Of a DNA stretch of 51,862 bases, positions 30,149 through 38,468 are shown one piece after another. The notes under the pieces are model-generated. The model made no database searches. It saw nothing but the letters and a program-made list of their open reading frames with translations, and was not told where the DNA came from. Within the stretch, counting starts at the first letter, position 1; each line of letters begins with the position of its first letter. This DNA comes from JAHBNG01 sp039028975 (GTDB lineage: Bacteria > Chloroflexota > Anaerolineae > Caldilineales > Caldilineaceae): positions 1 to 51,862 of the forward strand of contig JBCCHB010000125.1 of assembly GCA_039028975.1 (NCBI GenBank), given 5' to 3'. A program made the translations under genes and the position numbers.

Positions 30149-31458
30149 ACTGGCGCAAGGTCGTCCAGTTGACAATGGTTCATGTAGGTGTATCGGTTAC
30201 CGTCGTCCCTGTAACCAGTACCCTTAACCGCGTGATGATTGCAGATATGCACTTTTCTGCATTTTTGGTCGGTCTATTGATTTCCTTGCCCTATTTGTTG
30301 TCACCCATCCAGGTTGCCATAGGCAATTGGGCAGATTCACATCCTTTATGGGGACGTTTTCGGTCACCGTGGATTCTGATTGGTGGATTACTTGCTTCGT
30401 TTGGAAGCTACTTTACCGCCCACGCGGCGTTTTTGATGAACACTGACTTTGTCCCTGGTCTCATGGCCGCAATTGTGGCGTTCACGGCTTGGGGGCTTGG
30501 GGTTAACATTGCATCCGTTAGCTACCTATCTCTGATTAGCGAGATTAGCGGTGAAAATGAGGGTTGGCGCAGCCGCACCATTAGCATTATGTGGACGGTG
30601 ATGATTCTTTCATCGATTCTGGTCAGCATTATGCTCTCGCGATCGTTGACAGACTTTAGTCAAGAGGCGCTCTTTACGGCGTTCGGTGCGGTGTGGACAT
30701 TGTCTACTTTTCTGATACTGTTTGGAAGTGCCAACATTGAAGGCCCTAATCACAGCGTTACGAATGGGGCTGATGTCCAATCTGCCAATCCCATATTGGC
30801 TTATCGGCTGCTGGTGGAGAATCCGTCAGCAAGACGTTTTTTTTTCTATCTACTGCTAGTACTTGTTAGCATTCATGCCCAGGACGTGTTATTAGAGCCC
30901 TTTGGTGGGCAAGTGCTAGAGATGGACGTCTCCCAAACATCTCGCTTAACGGCAATTTGGGGCATAGGTGTATTGGTGACATTAGTGAGTGGCATTTATG
31001 TAATTCGCAAATTAGGCAAAAAGAGCTGCGCCAATATAGGGGCGATCTTAGCAGCGATTGCATTTGGATTTATCATTTTTTCAGGGTTAGTGAAAACCAT
31101 TCCGTTTTTTCAGTGGTCCATCTTTCTATTGGGGTTAGGTGGCGGGTTGATGACCATCAGCAATCTGAGCTTTATGCTAGAGATGACTATTCCCAAGGCT
31201 GCTGGTCTATATATGGGAGCATGGGGTGTTGCCAACTTTTCGGGTCAGGCCTTGGGGACAATTGCCAGTGGATTGATTCGGGATGTTACTTATCAGCTCT
31301 CTAACAACGTAACTGCCGGATATGTTATTGTCTTTGGGTTGGAAATTGTGGGCCTCGTTGGTGCTGTACTCCTTTTTCGGCGTATTACGGTCACGCGCTT
31401 TCGGGAGGATTCAGCCATGCGATTGGATCAGATGTTGGCGCTTCTTGCCAATCCATAG
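30145..31458 (+). CDS. PUCC-family MFS transporter
   Basis: 437 aa, about 12 predicted membrane helices. Family hallmarks of PucC/LhaA/BCH2 (PF03209-type) are visible: TLNRVMIADM near the first helix, LLISLPYLLSPIQVAIG with a following D-S-H, QDVLLEPFGGQVLEMDVSQT in the middle, and LLGLGGGLMTISNL with YMGAWGVANFSGQALG near the end. In phototrophs this family assists assembly of bacteriochlorophyll light-harvesting complexes; members in non-phototrophs have no assigned substrate. No photosynthesis gene is visible in the window. The four-base ATGA overlap with the upstream lipoprotein gene implies a functional pair. Confident about family, not about substrate. Confidence 0.82.
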   Translation: MNWRKVVQLTMVHVGVSVTVVPVTSTLNRVMIADMHFSAFLVGLLISLPYLLSPIQVAIGNWADSHPLWGRFRSPWILIGGLLASFGSYFTAHAAFLMNTDFVPGLMAAIVAFTAWGLGVNIASVSYLSLISEISGENEGWRSRTISIMWTVMILSSILVSIMLSRSLTDFSQEALFTAFGAVWTLSTFLILFGSANIEGPNHSVTNGADVQSANPILAYRLLVENPSARRFFFYLLLVLVSIHAQDVLLEPFGGQVLEMDVSQTSRLTAIWGIGVLVTLVSGIYVIRKLGKKSCANIGAILAAIAFGFIIFSGLVKTIPFFQWSIFLLGLGGGLMTISNLSFMLEMTIPKAAGLYMGAWGVANFSGQALGTIASGLIRDVTYQLSNNVTAGYVIVFGLEIVGLVGAVLLFRRITVTRFREDSAMRLDQMLALLANP

Positions 31459-31471
31459 CCGACGTATCCAT

Positions 31472-31533
31472 AAGAATGTTCCTTATGTTGATTCCTTATA
31501 TTAAGAATGTTCCTTATGTTGAATCCTTGTATT
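31472..31533. repeat. 31-bp tandem direct repeat
   Basis: AAGAATGTTCCTTATGTTGA occurs twice within units of 31 bases (31,472-31,502 and 31,503-31,533), differing at about two positions. It lies directly upstream of the small gene at 31,562 and could bind a regulator or be neutral. Confidence 0.8.
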
Positions 31534-31561
31534 ACGATATACTTTTTGTAGTGGAGGTATG

Positions 31562-31849
31562 ATGAAAGTAAAAGTTAAGATTACATATAATATGCTCACC
31601 GGTAAAGAACGGGAATGCCAGGAATTTCTTGCGAACAGTTTGGCCCCAGGTCTATCCAAGTTGGGTTTCCAATTCTCAGAAGTGTACCTTAATATCTGGG
31701 GAGACGAACCCCAGATTTTGAGCGGCGGTGAAGTGGATAGCGTTGAGAAAGCTCGGCGAATCTTTTTATCCGATGAGTGGAATCAACTATCTAATACCAT
31801 GGATTCCTTGACCGACGATTTTCAGGTACGGTTTTTTCGAGAAAATTAA
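31562..31849 (+). CDS. Small conserved-looking alpha/beta protein
   Basis: 95 aa. GGAGG at 31,553-31,557 favours the second of two adjacent ATGs (31,562; spacing four bases). The pattern beta (KVKITYNML), helix (CQEFLANSLAPGLSKLG), beta (SEVYLNIWGD), beta (PQILSGGEV), helix (EKARRIFLSDEWNQLSNTM), beta (DFQVRFF) resembles a dimeric alpha/beta-barrel (ABM/NIPSNAP-like) fold. No known function is recognised; a ligand-binding or small monooxygenase-like role is only a fold-based guess. Confidence 0.6.
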   Translation: MKVKVKITYNMLTGKERECQEFLANSLAPGLSKLGFQFSEVYLNIWGDEPQILSGGEVDSVEKARRIFLSDEWNQLSNTMDSLTDDFQVRFFREN

Positions 31850-31909
31850 TTGTGATAAGCGTTACGCAGTTCATAGGGGTTTGATAGTTCATCCCCTACT
31901 ATATACTCC

Positions 31910-31987
31910 GCCAGAAAAGTCTTGTCCCAACTGATTGCCCCATCCACTCTGGGAAATTCCGAGAAGGGAAGACAGAACTTTTTTGGC
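31910..31987 (-). repeat. MITE-like element, family B copy 2
   Basis: Runs from GCCAGAAAAGTCTTGTCCCA to AAGACAGAACTTTTTTGGCC; its reverse complement aligns well with 25,056-25,130, including CTTCTCGGAATTTCCCAGAG. It ends about 10 bases before the next gene's apparent start and may supply its 5' region. Confidence 0.65.
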
Positions 31988-31998
31988 CATCTATATGA

Positions 31999-32814
31999 AT
32001 GAATGGGACTCTGCCTTTGAACAATCAACTATCAACAGATCAAACGCATCTGCAGGTTCAGCCCGATCAAATGCGCCAGTCAACCTCCTATTTCCAGCAC
32101 GAGAAAAGGGACTTAGTTGAAGGAACTAGCCAGCAGGACGGGGATCAACGTCAGGCTCTAATTGTCTTTCTGGAAAACATAGGCTATATTCATGGCCTGT
32201 CTCTTCCCCAGTGGACCCAGAATCTGATCGACTTCGTGCTGGAAGAATATGCCAAGATTGCCTTACGTTGGCATGGGGTCTACCGCCACTATGATCAGGT
32301 CATTATTTTGGAAGATGCTGATGCTACAGGGCAAAAGTTGGCGGACGCCTTGAAGATGGCTAGCCGAACCCACATTGTGGATGTGATGTTGCTTGTTCAT
32401 GGACATCAGCAGTGTTTGGTTGGCTATAAAGGCAAAGAGATGGTGGGCAAAGAGACTTTCGGGCCACTGCTAAGGGATTATAAGGCAGATCCGTCCCTGC
32501 TGAACTTGCGTATGATCTTTGGCGTCAACTGTTTTGGCGCCTCGTTAGCACCCGTTTGGTTAGAGTTAGGTGCCAAAGTCGCAAATGGTGCATTGGGTGT
32601 CAACTGGCTTCCCGAACCGAGTATCTCTATTTTTCTCCACCATTGGCTACGTGGTCATCCATTTAGCCAGGCCATTGGGCGCAGCAATCAAATCGCCCGT
32701 AATTGGGGAAACCGGGTCTTGGCTTCTGGGAAATCGGGTTCTGAGCACCCTGCTATTGCCAGCAGTAGACAGACCATTTACGGAATAAGTGATCTGACTA
32801 TTCATTCAACATAA
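31999..32814 (+). CDS. Putative caspase-fold (C14-like) protein
   Basis: 271 aa; start uncertain, as no Shine-Dalgarno is seen and the first about 40 residues are low-complexity polar. The central part has the pattern of a cysteine protease of the caspase clan: a hydrophobic strand ending in His-Gly (VDVMLLVHGH, His at about 134-136), then about 45 residues later a strand ending in a candidate catalytic Cys followed by small residues (MIFGVNCFGAS), then ANGALGVNWLPEPS and a helical C-terminus. Separase, clostripain and CHAT proteins show the same HG...C(x)(G/S) order. No signal peptide. The assignment is inference from motif order; an alpha/beta hydrolase-unrelated conserved protein of unknown role is the alternative. 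Confidence 0.5.
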   Translation: MNGTLPLNNQLSTDQTHLQVQPDQMRQSTSYFQHEKRDLVEGTSQQDGDQRQALIVFLENIGYIHGLSLPQWTQNLIDFVLEEYAKIALRWHGVYRHYDQVIILEDADATGQKLADALKMASRTHIVDVMLLVHGHQQCLVGYKGKEMVGKETFGPLLRDYKADPSLLNLRMIFGVNCFGASLAPVWLELGAKVANGALGVNWLPEPSISIFLHHWLRGHPFSQAIGRSNQIARNWGNRVLASGKSGSEHPAIASSRQTIYGISDLTIHST

Positions 32815-32877
32815 GCCGTTTCCAGGATCTGACATTGAAATCGGATGATTCTTAGAGTAGGTCGACTTTCTTAGCTA

Positions 32878-32896
32878 GGGAGAGCCTCGGCTCCCC
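32878..32896 (+). terminator. GC-rich hairpin after the caspase-like gene
   Basis: GGGAGAGCCTCGGCTCCCC folds into a compact stem with a short loop 64 bases beyond the stop codon. There is no U-tract immediately after it, so it is only a possible terminator. Confidence 0.35.
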
Positions 32897-33020
32897 CACT
32901 AGAGTCAGATTGTAATGAGCAAACTTCCAATGCTGAGAGGATTCTGCGACATTCGACTAAAAATTCAACAATTGATCAATCCAACAACGAATTATTGTCA
33001 ACCATAGCGACTCAAGCACC

Positions 33021-34697
33021 ATGGATCCCCGGCTTCAACAGTGCATCAATTTAACTGACCGAGATATTGATCTACTCTTTCAGATAGAAGAGTCTCTTCC
33101 ATTGGTTGCTGACATCTCTCGGGCCGATATTCTTCTCTGTGCACTCCTCTCTACCCAAAAGGCGTTGGTTTTGCAGCACGTTAAACCCCACTCAATCTCT
33201 TCGCCTTATCGCAATGATATTACTGGCCGTTTATTTACCCAGGAAGATCAACCAACACTCTTACATACGTTACGAAGTGGCAGTCGAGGGCGCTATCAAA
33301 AGCAGCTTTTGAGTAGCGGTGCACCTGTTATCCAGGACTGTTTTCCTATCTATAATGCAATTGGCAAGGTGATTGCCTCTATGGTTGTAGAGACGAACAT
33401 GATTGAGCATGAACGTCATCGTCGTCGTGATCACAACTTTCGCCGAGTTGTCTACTGGCTTCAGCTCATGGCGACCCGAGGTGAAATTGAAAATCCCGGT
33501 GTCCTCCGCCGATTTGGGCCTTATGACGGGATCTACTTGGTGGGACGAGAGCGTCGGTTGACATACATGAACGGCATAGCCAACAATCTTTTTCGCTCTG
33601 TGGGGCGCTTAACCGATATGAGAGGGCAGGATGTTACCAATCTGGAAGAGAGTGACGGTCTGATTTCTGATCAAGCTTTTGATGCCCATCGTTGCGTTCA
33701 ACTGCGTAGCGAAACAGAAGATGGCCGGGTGTGGATTCGAGGGGCGGTACCTTTGAATGCACCAAAACGTTCCTGGGGATGGAATCGTTTAAAGGCTGGA
33801 TTCGAGCAACTCACTGGTGGAGATAAGCATCACCCTTCTAGCAATAGCGGCCAAACAACTGATGGTGCGCTCATTCTCATCCACAATGCAACAGATGCCG
33901 TACAAAGCCAGCGTCAGCTAAATGTTAAATCGGCCATTATCCAAGAAGTACACCATCGGGTTAAAAACAATTTGCAGACGATTGCGGCCATCATGCGGAT
34001 GCAAGCTAGGCGTTGTGCAACGGAGGAAGCCACTCAATTACTTGGTGAGGCTGTCAATCGTATCCTAAGCATGTCTGTCATTCATGAGTTTTTGAGCCAG
34101 GACGAGCATCAACCAATTAACATACGAGAGGTCTGCCAAAGGATTGTCAACCAGGTATCTCAGGTCGTCTTGCAGCCAGAACACGCCATTCGTATTCAGG
34201 TAACCGGCCCCAATATTCATCTACCTGCCGAACAAGCCACGGCAACGGCCATGGTATTGAATGAATTGCTGCTTAACGCAATTGAACATGGTTTGGCCGG
34301 TCAGGAGGACGGAGAGATTGAAATTCGCCTGGAGGATATGGGCAATTCCGTTCAGATGACGATTCTAGATAGTGGTATTGGCCTTCCTGATGACTTTGAT
34401 GCCCAAGATTCTCAAAGCCTGGGTCTACAAATAGTAAACACCTTGGTAACCGATGATCTGAAAGGTTCATGGCACATTGAGCGTTCTGCGCCAGAAGCTC
34501 AATTCAAAGTACAATCAGATGCTCTACAAGAAATGCCAGAAAGGGAGCACGCTGTTGAACTGACCAACGGAATCTCTTCTGGTGCTGGTGTTGGTGCTGA
34601 ACTTGACTCCATCCATACCACTGGTTGTGATAACAAGTTTAATACCCAGGCAGTAATCCAGTTCCCGAAACGGATTCTGAGCGCCAGTTCTCAATGA
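33021..34697 (+). CDS. pdtaS: PdtaS-like sensor histidine kinase (HisKA_2 / HWE-type)
   Basis: 558 aa, cytoplasmic, no membrane segments. The N-terminal about 140 residues match the H_kinase_N/GAF-like sensor of the PdtaS group; a PAS-like segment follows (about 165-260). The HisKA_2 helix contains EVHHRVKNNLQT with the phospho-acceptor His at about 311, followed by the HATPase_c domain with the N box (LNELLLNAIEHG) and G boxes (DSGIGLP, SLGLQIVNTL). The C-terminal about 60 residues after the ATPase domain are low-complexity and probably a poorly conserved tail. The cognate ANTAR regulator lies 550 bases downstream on the same strand, the arrangement expected for a PdtaS/PdtaR pair that senses a soluble signal and acts on RNA antitermination. 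The ATG has no strong Shine-Dalgarno. Confidence 0.87.
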   Translation: MDPRLQQCINLTDRDIDLLFQIEESLPLVADISRADILLCALLSTQKALVLQHVKPHSISSPYRNDITGRLFTQEDQPTLLHTLRSGSRGRYQKQLLSSGAPVIQDCFPIYNAIGKVIASMVVETNMIEHERHRRRDHNFRRVVYWLQLMATRGEIENPGVLRRFGPYDGIYLVGRERRLTYMNGIANNLFRSVGRLTDMRGQDVTNLEESDGLISDQAFDAHRCVQLRSETEDGRVWIRGAVPLNAPKRSWGWNRLKAGFEQLTGGDKHHPSSNSGQTTDGALILIHNATDAVQSQRQLNVKSAIIQEVHHRVKNNLQTIAAIMRMQARRCATEEATQLLGEAVNRILSMSVIHEFLSQDEHQPINIREVCQRIVNQVSQVVLQPEHAIRIQVTGPNIHLPAEQATATAMVLNELLLNAIEHGLAGQEDGEIEIRLEDMGNSVQMTILDSGIGLPDDFDAQDSQSLGLQIVNTLVTDDLKGSWHIERSAPEAQFKVQSDALQEMPEREHAVELTNGISSGAGVGAELDSIHTTGCDNKFNTQAVIQFPKRILSASSQ

Positions 34698-34819
34698 TTT
34701 ATACTCAGTAGTTAAGGAATGAGCCGTAAATAGCTTATGTGTTTCAATCAGGTTTAGCCCTATCAAATGACCAAATTATATAATTCTCGTTCCTAAACAT
34801 GTAACAAGCTCCACAACAG

Positions 34820-34900
34820 GGGATGAAAATCGAACAAAAATTTCAGAGATTGCACGGATTTTATTCCGTATTCATCAATGTAATCTTCTAATCCCTATTT
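34820..34900 (-). repeat. Dispersed intergenic repeat, family A copy 2
   Basis: GGATGAAAATCGAACAAA is the exact reverse complement of the tail at 24,826-24,843; the flanking AT-rich sequence (AATCTTCTAATCCC) is also related. Confidence 0.6.
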
Positions 34901-35173
34901 TTTTAGGGCAGATCGCAATGTCATTCTGTTTGGTTATAGTCTCTTGCGATGGGACCGAAGGATATATCCTTGATATTTCGAGCTATTCATACTAGCGATC
35001 GTGATTAATTAACAGTGCTACTCAAGAAAAAACTGTTGATTTATGCCAAGCCTGAGAATATGGTCCTTCACACTTTGCATTCTTGGGCTCTTTAGGGTAA
35101 AACATATGGCTCAATAGACGTTAAGGAATTAGCCACAAATAAAGAGCCTTAAAGGCTCACATGCAGTCGTCGT

Positions 35174-35224
35174 ATTGACCAAGATGTGATTGACCTGAGT
35201 GTAATTGACTTAGATACATATAAT
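35174..35224 (+). promoter_or_regulatory. Three 15-bp direct repeats abutting a TATAAT box
   Basis: ATTGACCAAGATGTG, ATTGACCTGAGTGTA and ATTGACTTAGATACA follow each other without gaps (35,174-35,218), and TATAAT begins at 35,219. Conserved positions are ATTGAC and a following AG/GAG core. The -35-like TTGAC elements are not at a 17-base distance from the -10, so this looks like an activator-controlled promoter with iterated binding sites. Confidence 0.6.
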
Positions 35225-35245
35225 GCATGAATAAGGAGCAATAGC

Positions 35246-35827
35246 GTGGACCGAACGCGCATCATAATTGCAGATGATGAATCGATAATACGGATGGATC
35301 TGCGCGAAATGTTAACCAACCTTGGTTATTTGGTCGTGGGAGAAGCAAGCGACGGGCGCAGTGCAGTCAATTTAGCACGAGAGCTTCGACCAGATATCGT
35401 GATTATGGATATAAAGATGCCCGATATGGACGGGATTGAAGCCACGGCTCTCCTAACCCAGGAACGGATTGCACCGGTCCTTCTTCTCAGTGCCTACAGT
35501 CAGCAGGAACTGGTCCAGCGTGCTCGTCAAGCTGGTGTGGCAGGATATCTTGTCAAACCTTTTCAAGAGACCGATCTGACGCCGGCCATTGAAGTTGCAC
35601 TTGCCCGCTACAGCGAATTCCGCACATTGGAGCGAGAAAATGATGATCTGAGTGAAACATTGGCTACACGCAAGTTGGTTGATCGGGCCAAGGGAATTTT
35701 GATGGATTCACAATCCTTAAGTGAGACCGAAGCCTTTCGTCGGATTCAGAAGATGAGCATGAACAACCGTAAACCGATGAAGGCGGTAGCTGAAGCGATA
35801 ATTCTGGCCCATCAGGCTCATGAGTAG
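35246..35827 (+). CDS. pdtaR: ANTAR-domain response regulator (PdtaR-like)
   Basis: 193 aa. The GTG start at 35,246 has AAGGAG seven bases upstream. The receiver domain (1-120) has the acidic pair D10/D11, phospho-acceptor D55 in IVIMDIKMPD, and K104 in LVKPF; the usual Thr/Ser switch is S82. A short coiled-coil linker (RTLERENDDLSETLA) leads to a C-terminal ANTAR domain (about 133-190) with the RKLVDRAKGILM and AFRRIQKMSMNNRK signatures. ANTAR regulators bind paired hexaloop hairpins in nascent RNA and prevent termination. The kinase upstream is of the matching PdtaS type. The target transcripts are not identifiable from this window. Confidence 0.93.
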   Translation: MDRTRIIIADDESIIRMDLREMLTNLGYLVVGEASDGRSAVNLARELRPDIVIMDIKMPDMDGIEATALLTQERIAPVLLLSAYSQQELVQRARQAGVAGYLVKPFQETDLTPAIEVALARYSEFRTLERENDDLSETLATRKLVDRAKGILMDSQSLSETEAFRRIQKMSMNNRKPMKAVAEAIILAHQAHE

Positions 35828-35846
35828 AGGGTCAGTTGTCCTTTGA

Positions 35847-35876
35847 TCCAAAGTTGCTTGGTCCAAAGTTGCTTGG
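35847..35876. repeat. Perfect 15-bp tandem repeat downstream of pdtaR-like gene
   Basis: TCCAAAGTTGCTTGG occurs twice in a row. TTGGTC within it (35,859-35,864) and TATTAT (35,881-35,886), 16 bases apart, could form a promoter for the glycosyltransferase gene. Confidence 0.7.
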
Positions 35877-35974
35877 TCTATATTATGGTTGGGCACCCAT
35901 TGCAGCACTAGGTATAGGAGAGTCAAAACAATGACTTACAAAGAGCGCAGAGCATAAAGGTAAACCAAAGCGAA

Positions 35975-36718
35975 GTGCGATTATCCATCATCATCCCTGT
36001 CTACAACGAATACAAAACTCTAGAGGAGATTATACGGCGGGTGCGGGACGTGGAGTTAACCTGCAATATCTCTCAGTCAGCTCAATCCCAACCCGCTTCA
36101 ATCATTGATTTGGAGAGAGAGATCATCATCGTGGATGATGGCTCTACAGATGGGACCCGTGAAATCCTTGAGCATTGGCGAGAGAACCTTCCTGCCGATA
36201 TGCGAATTGTCTATCATCAAAAAAATGGCGGGAAAGGTTCAGCCCTGCGAACCGGTTTCAAACACGCAACCGGTGACATCATTGTGATTCAGGATGCCGA
36301 TCTAGAGTATGATCCCCGCGACTATGTCAATCTTCTTATCCCCATCTTAGAAGGCACCACATCGGTGGTGTACGGAAGCCGATTCTTAGGTGGGCCACGC
36401 TCGGCCATGAGCCTGAGTCATATGGTGGGCAACAAAGGGCTAACCATTATCACCAACCTCCTCTATGGGACCTTTCTCAGCGATATGGAGACCTGCTATA
36501 AATGCTTTCGCAAAGAGGTCGTTGCCCACATGCCCCTCCACAGCCGCCGCTTTGAAATCGAGCCAGAACTAACGGCAAAGATCATCAAACGAGGGCACAA
36601 TATCTTCGAGGTACCTATTCGCTATCACGGGAGAGCATTCCACGAAGGCAAGAAAATTAGTTGGCGTGATGGTTTTATCACGCTCTATACCTTGATCAAA
36701 TACCGCTTTGTTGACTGA
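35975..36718 (+). CDS. Glycosyltransferase family 2 (DPM/polyprenyl-phosphate type)
   Basis: 247 aa; GTG start chosen because SIIIPVYNE begins at once, although the nearest purine-rich stretch (AAAGG) is 14 bases upstream. GT-A fold signatures: IIIVDDGSTDGT (nucleotide-sugar binding), GGKGSALRTGFKHATGD, and the metal-binding QDADLEYDP. ETCYKCFRKE and EPELTAKI follow the pattern of dolichol/polyprenyl-phosphate mannose or glucose synthases. No C-terminal membrane helices, so cytoplasmic or peripheral. It probably makes a lipid-linked sugar donor, fitting the GT-C enzyme encoded next, which uses such donors. Confidence 0.87.
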   Translation: MRLSIIIPVYNEYKTLEEIIRRVRDVELTCNISQSAQSQPASIIDLEREIIIVDDGSTDGTREILEHWRENLPADMRIVYHQKNGGKGSALRTGFKHATGDIIVIQDADLEYDPRDYVNLLIPILEGTTSVVYGSRFLGGPRSAMSLSHMVGNKGLTIITNLLYGTFLSDMETCYKCFRKEVVAHMPLHSRRFEIEPELTAKIIKRGHNIFEVPIRYHGRAFHEGKKISWRDGFITLYTLIKYRFVD

Positions 36719-36806
36719 ATGTTGCTCCTACACCCAGATCCAGCGTACACGCCCCGACAAAATCTTCAAACTTGTCAACCTCCTTATATGCTCAGCACTG
36801 TCATAG

Positions 36807-38438
36807 ATGGCTAATTGCCGTATTAATACTTCACAATCAATTTTACTCCTCACAATGGCAGGCATAGGCCTCCGAGTGCTCCTCATGGATCGCTTTCCCT
36901 TTCGCGAGGACGAAGCAGTCTATGGCCTGTGGGCCATTCACTTTCTACAGGAAGATCGCTTCTTTCTGACCCTTTGGCCCGATAAGCCTCCTCTCTTTAT
37001 CTGGCTCTTGTCAACCACATTCGCACTACTTGGGATCTCGGAGTGGAGCGCTCGTTGGCTCAATCTCATGCTTAGCACCCTGCTCATTCCAGTAATTGCA
37101 GGAACAGCTAGGCGTGCTTGGGGCAATACGGCGGCGATCTTTGCCGCCATCACGGTCGCATTTAATCCCTACGCCATCAGCTTTGCTGCCACAGTTTACA
37201 CCGATCCCCAGTTGCTCCTAACCGGTGCATTGTCCCTCTTCATGGCAGTTTTGGGACGGCCCCTCTATTCTGGCTTGTGGCTTGGTGCCGCCATAATGAC
37301 CAAGCAGCAGGGTATTCTCTATCTCCCGCTGATTCTCGGTACTCTCTGGTTCTCTCAAAGGGGTAGGTATTCTGCCTCAACCCACCCAGAGCAACTAAGG
37401 GAAGGCTCAAAAAATTGGCTCAAAGTCACTGCTGGCACACTAGTGATAATTCTGCCTATTCTCTATTGGGATAGCTTGCGCTGGGCTGTTGCCCCTTCCC
37501 CCTGGGATTTAAGCATTCGCAACTATGAAAGCTTGACTCTCCTCCCACCAACGGCTTGGTGGTCGCGGCTTCAAGAGTGGGGTCGCTGGCTATCTTATCT
37601 AGTAGGCCTTGAGGCAGATTCTCAATGGATAGCGGACATGATGGATCCAGCCAGTTGGGTTGGCAGCATTCTATCGATAGGACTCGTTGTTGCGATCTGG
37701 CAGCGGAGGCGTAAGCACAGTATCCCCATTTCAGCGGATCTCCTTTCTTCGTTACCCAGCTTGCTCCTCCTCTGGTCTGTCGGCTTTCTCTTTCTTCATG
37801 TCATGACCAGCGTTGAGATCTGGGATCGTTATTTGCTGCCCTTGGTTCTTCCTTTTGCCCTTGGGGTAGGGTGGGCAGGTGGATCCATCACGAGTTATCT
37901 GTCTTTGCCAAATCGGTTGATTTGGATTGGGCAATCGTTCATTCTGAGGATGCTTATCTTGTGCTGGTTCCTTCTTCTCCTGCCGCCAGCCGCACAGGCC
38001 GCTCGAGGGCAAATTCCGATCGGTGGTGATCATGGTGCGTTCAGTGGTCTACACCAGGCCTTGGCGTGGCTTGAAGCCGAAAATCAAGGCGAACCCTATG
38101 TTCTTTACCATCAGCAATTGGGTGCTCAATTTCGCTTTTATCTCTACGAACCGGTTGCCCATGGTCAGGTTGACTTGCGTTGGTATCCCCATCCTGTTTA
38201 CTTGGTGAATAACAGCCGCAAGATCCCTAATCAACGTAAATTTCTACTTCAGCCAGAGTGGGCCTCTCCGCGTTCCCTGGCACTTCATGCCCAAGTGGGT
38301 CAGGTAGATCTTCATGAACTGGCGAACCTAGGTCGCTTTCAGGTTATAGAATTAGTTCCACACTATCCCGAAAGCTGTGATTGGTGCCTCTGTCGTCTCC
38401 CCATTGAATGGCCAACTGGATGGAGTCGTTTGAAGTGA
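36807..38438 (+). CDS. GT-C membrane glycosyltransferase (ArnT/PMT-like)
   Basis: 543 aa, about 10-12 membrane helices. The first extracytoplasmic loop carries the acidic motif FREDEAVYG (E34, D35, E36), and the helix-loop WPDKPPLFIWL is typical of GT39/GT83 enzymes that transfer a sugar from polyprenyl phosphate to protein or lipid outside the membrane. FNPYAISFAATVYTDPQLLL is the usual second conserved segment. The C-terminal about 130 residues form a soluble domain. Paired with the upstream GT2 gene (88-base gap), it suggests a two-step pathway: donor synthesis, then extracellular glycosylation, possibly of the Thr/Pro-rich surface proteins in this window. That link is inference. Confidence 0.82.
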   Translation: MANCRINTSQSILLLTMAGIGLRVLLMDRFPFREDEAVYGLWAIHFLQEDRFFLTLWPDKPPLFIWLLSTTFALLGISEWSARWLNLMLSTLLIPVIAGTARRAWGNTAAIFAAITVAFNPYAISFAATVYTDPQLLLTGALSLFMAVLGRPLYSGLWLGAAIMTKQQGILYLPLILGTLWFSQRGRYSASTHPEQLREGSKNWLKVTAGTLVIILPILYWDSLRWAVAPSPWDLSIRNYESLTLLPPTAWWSRLQEWGRWLSYLVGLEADSQWIADMMDPASWVGSILSIGLVVAIWQRRRKHSIPISADLLSSLPSLLLLWSVGFLFLHVMTSVEIWDRYLLPLVLPFALGVGWAGGSITSYLSLPNRLIWIGQSFILRMLILCWFLLLLPPAAQAARGQIPIGGDHGAFSGLHQALAWLEAENQGEPYVLYHQQLGAQFRFYLYEPVAHGQVDLRWYPHPVYLVNNSRKIPNQRKFLLQPEWASPRSLALHAQVGQVDLHELANLGRFQVIELVPHYPESCDWCLCRLPIEWPTGWSRLK

Positions 38439-38459
38439 TTCTACGCCCGCTTAGGGATA

Positions 38460-38468
38460 TGCTATAAT
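38460..38468 (+). promoter_or_regulatory. Extended -10 promoter candidate (TGCTATAAT)
   Basis: TGC plus perfect TATAAT, 66 bases ahead of the FGE start. No good -35 at 17 bases. It marks the likely start of the FGE, aldo/keto reductase, epimerase operon. Confidence 0.5.

Larger units (their letters stand above)
34698..35245. other. 548-bp non-coding region between kinase and response regulator
   Basis: No gene seen. It contains a family A dispersed repeat on the minus strand (34,820-34,900), a small palindrome GAGCCTTAAAGGCTC (35,144-35,158), two related GTTAAGGAAT(G/T)AGCC segments (34,713 and 35,118), and the iterated regulatory region described separately. The length is unusual for a two-gene signalling pair. 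Confidence 0.6.
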
